Shown: in pieces, positions 17,188-24,544 of the stretch
How positions within the stretch are numbered: the stretch's first letter is position 1
Layout: every line of letters starts with the position of its first letter
Assembly (NCBI RefSeq): GCF_937958065.1
Contig: NZ_CALFXI010000076.1
Span: 1 to 33,484, forward strand
DNA: 33,484 bases
Direction: 5' to 3'
From: an uncultured Steroidobacter sp.
GTDB taxonomy: Bacteria; Pseudomonadota; Gammaproteobacteria; Steroidobacterales; Steroidobacteraceae
Position numbers and translations under genes: made by a program
The notes under the pieces: generated by a model
Database searches by the model: none
What the model saw: the letters and a program-made list of their open reading frames with translations, nothing else
Told to the model about the DNA's origin: nothing

Positions 17188-18114
17188 CTACTTACTGGCC
17201 ACGCGCTCGAGACTTGCACTGCGCCTCGATCCCTCTGCTTCACGGTCGAGGGAGTCCGAGCCGCGCAACAAGACGCGCGTTCGCTCGACCAAGACGAGCA
17301 CCGCAAGAGAAACCACGAAGCCCATGAAGAGCGCCACTACGATGTAGAGCACAGGCTTGGGCCGCACATAATCATCTTCATCCGGCGGCAGCGCCTTATC
17401 GAGCACCCGGAACGCGAACTCATCACGAACCTCGGCCATCGTCCGCCGTTCGATCTGCGACTGCAGCAGCTGCCCGATCGCATGCTGCAGACCGACTATC
17501 TGCGTCTTGGCGTACTCGGCCTGGAGCTGAGTGATACTCCTGCTGGCCTCATCAACGGCCCGCTTGCGCATCGCGCTATTGACTCGTTCGGCCAGCTCAT
17601 TGGCCCAGCGCGCGGCCAGCTCCGGGTCCCGCCATTCGATTTGCACCGTGACGTGACCAGTGAGCTTATCGTGGTAGACCTTGCGGACTTTGCGATCGAA
17701 GTATTTATACCCATCCCAGAGCGTTGGGACATCGTCGCCATCGACCTTCCAGGTTGCCGCCTCGGCATCCCACTTGCTGTGGAACAGGACCGGCAGCAGA
17801 TTGTTTTCGCGAATGAAGGCTTGTGTCAGCCCTCGAGAGCGCAGCAAAGCGATGGCGTCATCCTTCTGGTTGTCTGAGGGTAGCGCAAGGCCTGCCATTG
17901 CCGCCAAGCCGCCAAGCGACCCCAACATGGAGCCTACGCCGTCCAACTCCGACGTCGATACTGGCGCCAGCAGCGCCTCCGCCCGGTAGACCCGAGTCAA
18001 GGCGAATGACGCGATCGCGGCGAGGCTGACGGCGAACAACGTTCCCGCCAGCAGCCACGCGCGGCGCTCGCGCATGACGCGAAAGACGTCGGAAATCGTG
18101 ATGTGATTATTCAT
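17188..18114 (-). CDS. Wzz-type polysaccharide chain-length determinant
   Basis: 308 aa inner-membrane protein with the polysaccharide co-polymerase layout. A cytoplasmic N-terminus is followed by a first membrane helix near residues 18-38 (WLLAGTLFAVSLAAIASFAL) and a periplasmic region of about 220 residues. A proline-rich approach (PPDEDDYVRPKPVL) leads to a second helix near 262-283, and a short basic C-terminal tail follows. It would set polymer length with Wzy. There is no Wzc-type cytoplasmic kinase domain and no separate kinase gene in the window, although an OPX export gene (wza) is adjacent. ATG at 18114 has AGG close upstream. The stop is TAG. Confidence 0.87.
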   Translation of the reverse strand: MNNHITISDVFRVMRERRAWLLAGTLFAVSLAAIASFALTRVYRAEALLAPVSTSELDGVGSMLGSLGGLAAMAGLALPSDNQKDDAIALLRSRGLTQAFIRENNLLPVLFHSKWDAEAATWKVDGDDVPTLWDGYKYFDRKVRKVYHDKLTGHVTVQIEWRDPELAARWANELAERVNSAMRKRAVDEASRSITQLQAEYAKTQIVGLQHAIGQLLQSQIERRTMAEVRDEFAFRVLDKALPPDEDDYVRPKPVLYIVVALFMGFVVSLAVLVLVERTRVLLRGSDSLDREAEGSRRSASLERVASK

Positions 18115-18171
18115 GACCTAGTGTCGATGTTACCCACGCCGAGTGCACCAGCCCCCGCTGTCGGCACCGCA

Positions 18172-21090
18172 TCAGAAGGAGTTCACGGCGGCTGCCGCTA
18201 TCGACAGGTTATAAATAATCGTCGTCACCGCGATCCAGAACGGCAGCGGTCGCATCCGCTCCGTATCCAGCGGCACGACGATGGTATCGCCCGACCTGAT
18301 CTCCACGCCGCGGTTGAACCACGATCCACTGGAGCGCGCCACGACACTGCCATCGGCCCGGACCACGTAGATGTGACGGTCGTCAGCTCGCGGCGTCAGT
18401 CCGCCACTCATGGCGATGTAGTCATCCCTGGTGAGGTCTTCGCGGAACAGGTGCGATGTCGCGCTTTGGACCTCGCCGATGACCGTCACTTCCTGCACCA
18501 CGCGCGGCACCAGCAGGCGGTCGCCATCCTTCAGGACGATGTCCTGCTCGGAACCCGGCTCGGCCCGCGTGGCGCGGTTCAGATCGATGACGAGACGGCC
18601 GACCGGCTTGGCCTCACGCAACGATGCCAGCAAGGATTGTCCGACGGCCAGCGCCTGACCCGCGTCCTTGCCTGCCTCCTGAGCCGCCATCAGCGAAGCC
18701 TGGGCGAGATCGGATTCCATGCGAGTGGCGAGCGTCGCCAGCTGCTTGCGCTCGCGCGCTTGCAATTCTTCACGCGTGAAAATCGCGCCCTCGACGAACG
18801 CCAGATCGGTCAAACCTCCGGCACGCGCCATCACCGACCGCAACGTCTCGCCGCGATGAATCGGATAGCGGCCAGGGAACTTCACCTCGCCCCGGATCTC
18901 CACTTCCTCCTGCGCGGCCCATAACGGCACTTCCTTGATGACCAGATAATCGAATGGGCGCAATGCCAGGTCGGCGGCCGGATCCCCATTCATCACCTGG
19001 CGCAAATCGATCTCGATGAGCTCGGCCTGTCGGGTGCCGTCGTTGCCGATGTCGTACCGGGTCAATTCCGCCTGTCCGCCGTAGGCCGCTTCGTCCAGGC
19101 TGCCGCCCGCCCGCAGCAGATCGCTGACGCGCATGCCCGGCTCGAGCGGATATTTGCCAGGAACCTTGATCTTGCCCGCCACGCTCACTTCGAGGGTCGG
19201 CTCACCGATGCGCGATTGCAGCCGCAACTCGCGCATCAACGGCTCGATGATCCGATCGCGCCCGGATTCGCGATCGAATACGAAAATCTGATCACGAGGC
19301 GCAAGCTCGAAGTTCGCGGCGCTATTCGGCTCGGCAAGCGCTTTCTCGAGATCGGCCGAGAACACCCGCACCTGCCGGTCGGTCGGCATCTCACGCCGGA
19401 TCAGGATATAGCGCTGATCTGCGTTGGGCAGCAGTTCGTCCAGGTTCGGCAGCACACCGGACAGGCGCATCCCGGGGGTGAACTGATATTGGCCGGGGCG
19501 ATGCACGTGCCCGCTGATGACCACCGAATCCTCGAGAATCGGACGGATGGTCGGGATCCTGAGCGTGTCGCCACTCTGCAATTTGAGATCCCGGCCACTC
19601 GGCGCGGACAGATTCACGTCGACAGTGACGCGCTGACGCTCGGCATTGACGCGTTCCAACGTCGCGAGCTTCGGGTCGGCTTGAGGCAACAGTCCGCCAC
19701 CGAGTTGCACCAGCTCGCCGACCGAGGTTTCATCCTTCAACTCGTAAATCGCCGGCCGGCGCACTTCGCCGGATAGCCCAACCGTGGCCCCGACGGCGGG
19801 CACGAATATCACGTCCCCAGGCAGCAAGCGGGCATCACCGCTGGTATCCCCGTGCAGCAGCAGATCGTACAGATCCAGCGTGGTGACGGTGCGACCGGCG
19901 CGCTTCAATTGAATGTTGCGCAAAGAGCCGATTTCCTTTACGCCGCCACTGACGAACAGCGCATTGGTGATCGTGGAAAGTCCGCTTACGGTATAGGAGC
20001 CCGGCACCTCTGCGTCGCCGAGCACGAAAACACGGATCGAGCGCAGCTCGCCCATGCTGATGCTCGCTTGCGTTCCGATCATCCGATCACGCACCACCGT
20101 TTCCAGGCGCTCGCGTACCTCGTCGAAGCGCAATCCCGAGACCGGGATCGGCTCGAGATCGGGAATGTTGATGCGGCCATCGCGGCCGACCACCAGGGCA
20201 TAACGGCCCTTGACGTTACCGATCAGCTGGACCTGTAAGGTGTCGCCTGGACCCACCACGTATTCGGAGGGCACAGGCACGTCCGTGGCCGGTGCGAACG
20301 TCGAGGGCGAGCCGGCAAACAGGTCGTAGCCGAACGGTTTCAAAGCTTCCGAACCGATGGCCTTCAACGGCAGTCGCGTAACCAGGACGATGAAGTCCGT
20401 GAGGCTCAGCTCGGCGGCTAGACGTTTGGTGGCTTCCTCCACCGTGAGCCCGGCAAGCGGAATCGGACCCAGCTCGGGGACGTTCAGAATGCCCCACTTG
20501 TCGAGCTTGTATGGGTTGCGCCTGAGCACGCGGTTGCGAAACTCTTCCAGGCGAGCGGTCTCGTCTGGGGTGCGGTCGAGCAATTCCTGCGTTTGTCCCT
20601 CGGCAGGTGGTTGAGAGGCGGCCATCCGCGGATCCGCCATTTGCCGGCCGGGAATCGACGGCTGCAACACTCCGCGCTGCTGGTCACGCCGCTCCTGTTC
20701 CTCGATCTCTGGCGGCTTGCGCTTGAACTGACGAATTTCGAGGGTCAGCAGCACGGTGTCGCCGCCCTTCAGTTTCGGCTCCCGGGGCATGCCATCCGGG
20801 CCGATGCCCTTGTCTTCCTCGTCCCGCGAGCGCGGACGGACCGTCTTCGGAAACTCGATCGGCCGGTCGGACACTATGCCGGTGCGGGGCAACGGCGTCC
20901 GCGCGCCTCCGCCCCCCATGGCTTCCAGGATCGCCCGCTGCTGCTCGGGCGTCATGTTCTGGAACATCTCTATCTGGTCCGCGGACGGCGTTTGAGCGAC
21001 TGCCGATGGCGACAGTGTCACTGCGAACAGCAGGCACACGAACATTGTGGCCAGCCAGAGAGCCCGGCTGACGTTACTGGTTCTAAACAT
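18172..21090 (-). CDS. Wza-type outer-membrane polysaccharide export protein with six SLBB-like repeats
   Basis: 972 aa, far longer than E. coli Wza (about 380 aa). A signal peptide ends near residue 32 (SPSAVA/Q). No lipobox Cys is seen, so it is probably not a lipoprotein. A low-complexity region (residues ~40-190) leads to a polysaccharide-export domain with VVGPGDTLQVQLIG near residue 280. Six SLBB-type repeats follow, recognised by: VLGDAEVPGSYTVSG, LSGEVRRPAIYELKD, ISGHVHRPGQYQFTP, VAGKIKVPGKYPLEP, IRGEVKFPGRYPIHR and VIGEVQSATSHLFRE. The C-terminus ends in a hydrophobic, possibly amphipathic helix. By family it forms the outer-membrane or periplasm-spanning channel for the polymer. The extra SLBB repeats may lengthen its periplasmic part (inference). 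It lies 57 nt upstream of wzz. Confidence 0.9.
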   Translation of the reverse strand: MFRTSNVSRALWLATMFVCLLFAVTLSPSAVAQTPSADQIEMFQNMTPEQQRAILEAMGGGGARTPLPRTGIVSDRPIEFPKTVRPRSRDEEDKGIGPDGMPREPKLKGGDTVLLTLEIRQFKRKPPEIEEQERRDQQRGVLQPSIPGRQMADPRMAASQPPAEGQTQELLDRTPDETARLEEFRNRVLRRNPYKLDKWGILNVPELGPIPLAGLTVEEATKRLAAELSLTDFIVLVTRLPLKAIGSEALKPFGYDLFAGSPSTFAPATDVPVPSEYVVGPGDTLQVQLIGNVKGRYALVVGRDGRINIPDLEPIPVSGLRFDEVRERLETVVRDRMIGTQASISMGELRSIRVFVLGDAEVPGSYTVSGLSTITNALFVSGGVKEIGSLRNIQLKRAGRTVTTLDLYDLLLHGDTSGDARLLPGDVIFVPAVGATVGLSGEVRRPAIYELKDETSVGELVQLGGGLLPQADPKLATLERVNAERQRVTVDVNLSAPSGRDLKLQSGDTLRIPTIRPILEDSVVISGHVHRPGQYQFTPGMRLSGVLPNLDELLPNADQRYILIRREMPTDRQVRVFSADLEKALAEPNSAANFELAPRDQIFVFDRESGRDRIIEPLMRELRLQSRIGEPTLEVSVAGKIKVPGKYPLEPGMRVSDLLRAGGSLDEAAYGGQAELTRYDIGNDGTRQAELIEIDLRQVMNGDPAADLALRPFDYLVIKEVPLWAAQEEVEIRGEVKFPGRYPIHRGETLRSVMARAGGLTDLAFVEGAIFTREELQARERKQLATLATRMESDLAQASLMAAQEAGKDAGQALAVGQSLLASLREAKPVGRLVIDLNRATRAEPGSEQDIVLKDGDRLLVPRVVQEVTVIGEVQSATSHLFREDLTRDDYIAMSGGLTPRADDRHIYVVRADGSVVARSSGSWFNRGVEIRSGDTIVVPLDTERMRPLPFWIAVTTIIYNLSIAAAAVNSF

Positions 21091-21238
21091 TCAAGGCCGC
21101 TTTGACGAAAGATGTTCCCTGCGACAAGGTGCGGGAGTTTACACAGCCGCCCTCGCAGATGCGATTACTTCACGTGCCCCGCCGCTCGGCCATGCGAGTG
21201 GATGGATCTTTCGCTTCCAATCGGCGCTGCGGGCCGAC

Positions 21239-22885
21239 TCAGCCCCGCCACTTCGCCACATGTTCCAGCAGATTCTTCAGCGCCGGTTCAGCTCCCGCCG
21301 CCCCCTCCGCCGGCTTCTCCAACGCCGGTGCCAGCGAATCCGCCAGCTTCTTGCCCAGCTCGACGCCCCACTGATCGAAGGCGTTGATGCCCCAGATCAC
21401 GCTCTGCGTGAACACCTTGTGTTCGTACAGAGCGATCAGCCGGCCGAGGGTCTTCGGGCCGAGGCGCGGAAACAGGATGATCGTGCTCGGCCGGTTGCCA
21501 GGATGCAGCTTGTGCGGAATCAGCCGGGCGATCTCGCTGTCGCTCGTCCCCTTCGCCGCGAGGTCCTGGCGCACCTGCGCTTCGGTCTGACCGAAGGCGA
21601 ACGCCTGGGCCTGCGCGAAACAATTCGCCAGGGCCAGGTTCTGCTGTTGCTGAAACGGGCTCGATGCGTTCACCGGCGCGAGGAAATCCAGCGCCACTCG
21701 CGCCGTGCCCTGGTGCAACAGCTGGAAGAACGAGTGCTGTGCGTTCGAGCCCGGCTCGCCCCACAACACCGCGCCGCTGTCGTACGACAGCGGCACCCCG
21801 TCCACGGTCACGCTCTTGCCGTTGGACTCCATCTCCAGCTGCTGCAGATACGCGGGGAAGCGATGCAGCCGCTGGTCATAGGGCAACACAGCGAGCGAGT
21901 CCAGACCGAGGAAGTTCCGATTCCAGATGCCGAGCAAGCCCATCAGCACCGGCAGGTTGTTCTCGAACGGCGTGTTGCGGAAGTGCTCGTCCATTTCGAA
22001 GCCGCCTTCCAGCATCAGCTCGAACTGGTCCATGCCCAGCGCCAGCGCCACCGACAGTCCCACCGCGGACCACACCGAGTAGCGCCCCCCCACCCAGTCC
22101 CACATCGTGAAGCGGTTCTGTGGGGGAATCAGAAATGCGTCCATCGCCTTGGCATTGGTCGAGACCGCGGCGAAGTGCCGTGCCGGTGCGCCCTCGCCCA
22201 GGCGATCGACGATCCACTGGCGCGCGAGCCTGGCGTTGGTGAGCGTTTCCAGCGTCGAGAAGGTTTTCGAACAAACGACGAACAGCGTACGTGCCGCGTC
22301 GACTTTCTCCAGTACGTCGCCGAGCTGCACGCCGTCGATGTTGGACACACAGTGCAGCCGCAGGTTGTGATTGCGATATTTCGCCAGCGCCTCGGTGGCC
22401 ATCACGATGCCCAGATCGGAGCCGCCGATGCCGATGTTGACGATGTCGGTGAAGGTCTTGCCGGTGTGGCCGTGAATCCGGCCGCCGTGAATGCCTTCGA
22501 CGAACGTGCGCATCTTCTGCAGGCTGGCGCGCACCTCGGGCATCACATCCTGCCCATCGACCAGCACGGGCCGGTCGGTGCGATTGCGCAAGGCGGTGTG
22601 CAGCACGGCGCGCTGCTCGGTGGTGTTGATTTTTTCGCCGTTGAACATCGCATCGATGCGACCACGCAGACCGCGTGCGTTCGCAAGCGCGAGCAACAGG
22701 CGCATGGTCTCGGCATCGACGCGCTGTCTGGAAAAATCGAACAGCAGATTGAGCTCGGAGGTGCGCGCGAAAGTCACCGCGCGCTGCGGGTCGTTCGCGA
22801 ACAGATCCCGCAGATGCCGACCTCGCATGCTCGCAGCGTGAGCCTCGAGCGCCTGCCACTCAGGCGTCGTGTTCGCTAGCGTCAT
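21239..22885 (-). CDS. pgi: glucose-6-phosphate isomerase
   Basis: 548 aa, the usual length. It interconverts glucose-6-phosphate and fructose-6-phosphate in the cytoplasm. Recognised blocks are FNGEKINTTEQRAVLH, VNIGIGGSDLG, the phosphate-binding SKTFSTLETLTN, and the signature GINAFDQWGVELGK near the C-terminus. It has the strongest Shine-Dalgarno in the block (AGGAGG, 7 nt before the ATG), suggesting high expression. A 6-bp hairpin (22911-22929) sits just upstream. Standing next to the export gene, it would balance glucose-1-P-derived (dTDP-rhamnose) and mannose-derived precursors. Confidence 0.97.
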   Translation of the reverse strand: MTLANTTPEWQALEAHAASMRGRHLRDLFANDPQRAVTFARTSELNLLFDFSRQRVDAETMRLLLALANARGLRGRIDAMFNGEKINTTEQRAVLHTALRNRTDRPVLVDGQDVMPEVRASLQKMRTFVEGIHGGRIHGHTGKTFTDIVNIGIGGSDLGIVMATEALAKYRNHNLRLHCVSNIDGVQLGDVLEKVDAARTLFVVCSKTFSTLETLTNARLARQWIVDRLGEGAPARHFAAVSTNAKAMDAFLIPPQNRFTMWDWVGGRYSVWSAVGLSVALALGMDQFELMLEGGFEMDEHFRNTPFENNLPVLMGLLGIWNRNFLGLDSLAVLPYDQRLHRFPAYLQQLEMESNGKSVTVDGVPLSYDSGAVLWGEPGSNAQHSFFQLLHQGTARVALDFLAPVNASSPFQQQQNLALANCFAQAQAFAFGQTEAQVRQDLAAKGTSDSEIARLIPHKLHPGNRPSTIILFPRLGPKTLGRLIALYEHKVFTQSVIWGINAFDQWGVELGKKLADSLAPALEKPAEGAAGAEPALKNLLEHVAKWRG

Positions 22886-22910
22886 GGGAAAACCTCCTGT
22901 GGTAGCTCGT

Positions 22911-22929
22911 CGGCACGGGAATGGTGCCG
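22911..22929. other. small hairpin in the pgi leader
   Basis: CGGCAC - GGGAATG - GTGCCG, a 6-bp perfect stem in the 110-bp gap between the epimerase stop and pgi. It ends about 25 nt before the pgi start, just upstream of the AGGAGG site. There is no T-run. It could be a leader structure or a weak pause site. Confidence 0.25.
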
Positions 22930-22995
22930 GAGGCTACCTCACCGCCGGCGCAGGGTGAAGCTTTTGTGGCGGGCCGCGACGGGGAGCGTGGCGGC

Positions 22996-24003
22996 TTACT
23001 TGCCGTAGTAGCCGACGTACCACTCGATGAAGCGACGCACGCCCTCTTCCACCGGTGTGGCGGGCTTGTAGCCCACGTCTCGAACCAGATCCTCCACATC
23101 CGCCGAGGTGTCCGGCACATCGCCGGCCTGCAGCGGCAGCAGATTCTTTTCCGCCTTCCTGCCGAGGTTTTGTTCGATGCACTCGATGTAGCGCATCAGC
23201 TCCACCGGGGAGTTGTTGCCGATGTTGTAGAGCCGGTAAGGCGCCTGGCTGGTCGCCGGATCCGGTTCATCGCCGCTCCAGTCCGGGTTCGGCTGCGCCG
23301 GACGGTCCATGGCTCGCACCACGCCCTGCGCGATGTCGTCGACGTACGTGAAGTCGCGGCGATGGTTGCCATAGTTGAAAACGTCGATGGGCTTGCCGGC
23401 CAGGATGTTCTTCGTGAAAAGAAACAACGCCATGTCCGGCCGGCCCCACGGGCCATACACCGTGAAGAAACGCAGACCGGTCACCGGCAGCCGATACAAA
23501 TGCGCGTAGGTGTGCGCCATCAGCTCATTGGCCTTCTTGGTGGCGGCGTAGAACGACAACGGATGGTCGACGTTCTGGTGCACCGAGAACGGCATCTTCG
23601 TGTTGGCACCGTACACCGAGCTGGTCGAGGCATACACCAGATGCTGGACGCCGTTGTGCCGGCAGCCCTCGAGGATGTTGGCAAAGCCGACCACGTTGCT
23701 GTCGATGTAGGCCAGCGGATTCTGGATCGAGTAGCGCACCCCGGCCTGCGCGGCCAGGTGAATCACGCGCTCGAACTTCTCGTTCTTGAACAGCGCCGCC
23801 ATGCCCTCGCGATCCGCCACGTCCATCTTCACGAACCGGAAGTTCGGATACTTCCGCAGCATTTCGAGCCGCGCCTGCTTCAGCGAGACATCGTAGTAAT
23901 CGTTGAGGTTGTCCAGACCGACGACTTCATCGCCGCGCGCCAGCAGGATCTGGGAGGTGTGAAAGCCGATGAAGCCGGCCGCGCCGGTGAGGAGGAGTTT
24001 CAT
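22996..24003 (-). CDS. UDP-glucuronate 4-epimerase-type NDP-sugar epimerase
   Basis: 335 aa extended SDR epimerase of the CapI/LspL group. TGAAGFIGFHTSQ is at the N-terminus, followed by GLDNLNDYYDVSLK, a phrase typical of UDP-glucuronate 4-epimerases. HLAAQAGVRYS, STSSVYG, YAATKKANE (catalytic Tyr-x3-Lys) and FFTVYGPWGRPDMA are also seen. It would convert UDP-glucuronate to UDP-galacturonate for the polymer. The ATG at 24003 has no Shine-Dalgarno at all: only 4 nt separate it from a 7-bp repeat array (24008-24042). Its translation therefore probably depends on coupling to the upstream dehydrogenase gene or on RNA structure of the inserted cassette (inference). Confidence 0.9.
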   Translation of the reverse strand: MKLLLTGAAGFIGFHTSQILLARGDEVVGLDNLNDYYDVSLKQARLEMLRKYPNFRFVKMDVADREGMAALFKNEKFERVIHLAAQAGVRYSIQNPLAYIDSNVVGFANILEGCRHNGVQHLVYASTSSVYGANTKMPFSVHQNVDHPLSFYAATKKANELMAHTYAHLYRLPVTGLRFFTVYGPWGRPDMALFLFTKNILAGKPIDVFNYGNHRRDFTYVDDIAQGVVRAMDRPAQPNPDWSGDEPDPATSQAPYRLYNIGNNSPVELMRYIECIEQNLGRKAEKNLLPLQAGDVPDTSADVEDLVRDVGYKPATPVEEGVRRFIEWYVGYYGK

Positions 24004-24007
24004 GGAA

Positions 24008-24042
24008 GCGGTTGGCGGTTGGCGGTTAGCGGTTGGCGGTTG
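24008..24042 (+). repeat. left heptamer array, five copies of GCGGTT(G/A)
   Basis: Five perfect tandem 7-bp units with the last base G, G, A, G, G in order, followed by GTG. The array starts 4 nt from the epimerase ATG, so on the minus strand it occupies the place where that gene's ribosome-binding site should be. Confidence 0.95.
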
Positions 24043-24125
24043 GTGAAAGGCAACGAATATCTCGGCGATTGCCCAAGCTTTCGAGCGACAGGAAGCTTCC
24101 CGGCTCGGAATAATCTGTGGCCATC

Positions 24126-24539
24126 ATGGACAAGATCGTCAGTCACAAAGACCTGGTTGTCTGGCAGAAATCGATTGCGCTTGCGTACAAAGTCTACGCC
24201 GGCACTCGACTGATGCCCAGGGATGAGGGCTTTGGCCTGGTAACTCAGCTGAGACGCGCTGCAATCTCTATACCCAGCAACATAGCCGAAGGTTCCGCCC
24301 GACGCAGCCGTGCTGAGTTCATTCAGTACCTGCACATCTCCAGAGGTTCGCTCGCCGAGCTAGAGACCCAGTACCTGATCGCAAGCCGACTCGCACTGCT
24401 GAGCGACGCCACAGGAACTCTCGAGGAGATCGCCGAAGTGGGTCGCCTCCTCAACGGCTTGATTCGCAGCCTGGCGGCGTCGAGCCGTGCGGCGCACGCG
24501 AGAGCGTGCTCCCACCAACCGCCAACCGCTAACCGCTAA
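24126..24539 (+). CDS. four-helix-bundle protein (23S rRNA IVS / Avd-like family)
   Basis: About 137 aa, mostly helical, of the TIGR02436-type four-helix-bundle family. This family includes proteins encoded in 23S rRNA intervening sequences and is related to the Avd accessory proteins of diversity-generating retroelements. Typical motifs are HKDLVVWQK near the N-terminus, LRRAAISIPSNIAEGSAR, and FIQYLHISRGSLAELETQ. Biochemical function is unknown; Avd relatives form basic pentamers that bind nucleic acid and reverse transcriptase. ATG at 24126 is preferred; an in-frame GTG lies at 24117. No clear Shine-Dalgarno is present. A TAATCT box directly upstream could give a nearly leaderless transcript. 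It is the only plus-strand gene between 134 and 30684. Its last eight codons (HQPPTANR) and its TAA stop are supplied by the right repeat array. Confidence 0.88.
   Translation: MDKIVSHKDLVVWQKSIALAYKVYAGTRLMPRDEGFGLVTQLRRAAISIPSNIAEGSARRSRAEFIQYLHISRGSLAELETQYLIASRLALLSDATGTLEEIAEVGRLLNGLIRSLAASSRAAHARACSHQPPTANR
24494..24509. other. GNRA-loop hairpin next to the right repeat array
   Basis: GCACGC - GAGA - GCGTGC, a perfect 6-bp stem closed by a GAGA tetraloop on the plus strand, inside the last codons of the four-helix-bundle gene. Read on the minus strand it is preceded by GTGGGA, which resembles the GTGG/GTAG head plus hairpin of REP sequences associated with RAYT transposases. No RAYT gene is in the window, so the REP link is only a resemblance. 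Confidence 0.4.
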
Positions 24540-24543
24540 CCGC
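24516..24543 (-). repeat. right heptamer array, four inverted copies of GCGGTT(G/A)
   Basis: On the minus strand, four tandem 7-bp units with last base A, A, G, G, followed by GTG. It begins 1 nt after the stop codon of the dehydrogenase gene. On the plus strand it encodes the end of the four-helix-bundle protein, and its CTAAC unit provides the TAA stop. Confidence 0.95.
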
Positions 24544-24544
24544 T

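Larger units (their letters stand above)
24008..24543. mobile_element. IVS-like cassette: four-helix-bundle gene between inverted 7-bp repeat arrays
   Basis: A 536-bp unit fills nearly the whole space between the dehydrogenase stop (24545) and the epimerase start (24003), on an otherwise co-directional minus-strand run. It consists of five direct copies of GCGGTT(G/A) at the left, one plus-strand gene, and four inverted copies at the right. Positions 24015-24045 and 24513-24543 match as an inverted repeat at 30 of 31 bases. There is no transposase and no target-site duplication was found. Intervening sequences in 23S rRNA genes have the same plan: complementary ends plus a gene of this protein family. 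Calling it mobile is an inference from its insertion-like position and opposite strand. Confidence 0.6.

Noticed and set aside
21047..22879. 610-codon open frame on the plus strand
   Set aside because: It is antisense to pgi and the start of wza, both recognised in full. Its product is Arg/His/Gln-rich without domains, as expected for GC-rich mirror frames.
24091..24100. GGAAGCTTCC 10-bp palindrome upstream of the four-helix-bundle gene
   Set aside because: Short, and a second AAGCTT lies nearby, but no promoter geometry supports an operator. It may be chance.
24008..24543. CRISPR array
   Set aside because: The repeats are 7 bp, directly abutting without spacers, and inverted at the two ends around a gene. 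No cas genes are present.
24008..24543. Diversity-generating retroelement
   Set aside because: The protein family is related to Avd, but there is no reverse transcriptase and no template/variable repeat pair in the window.
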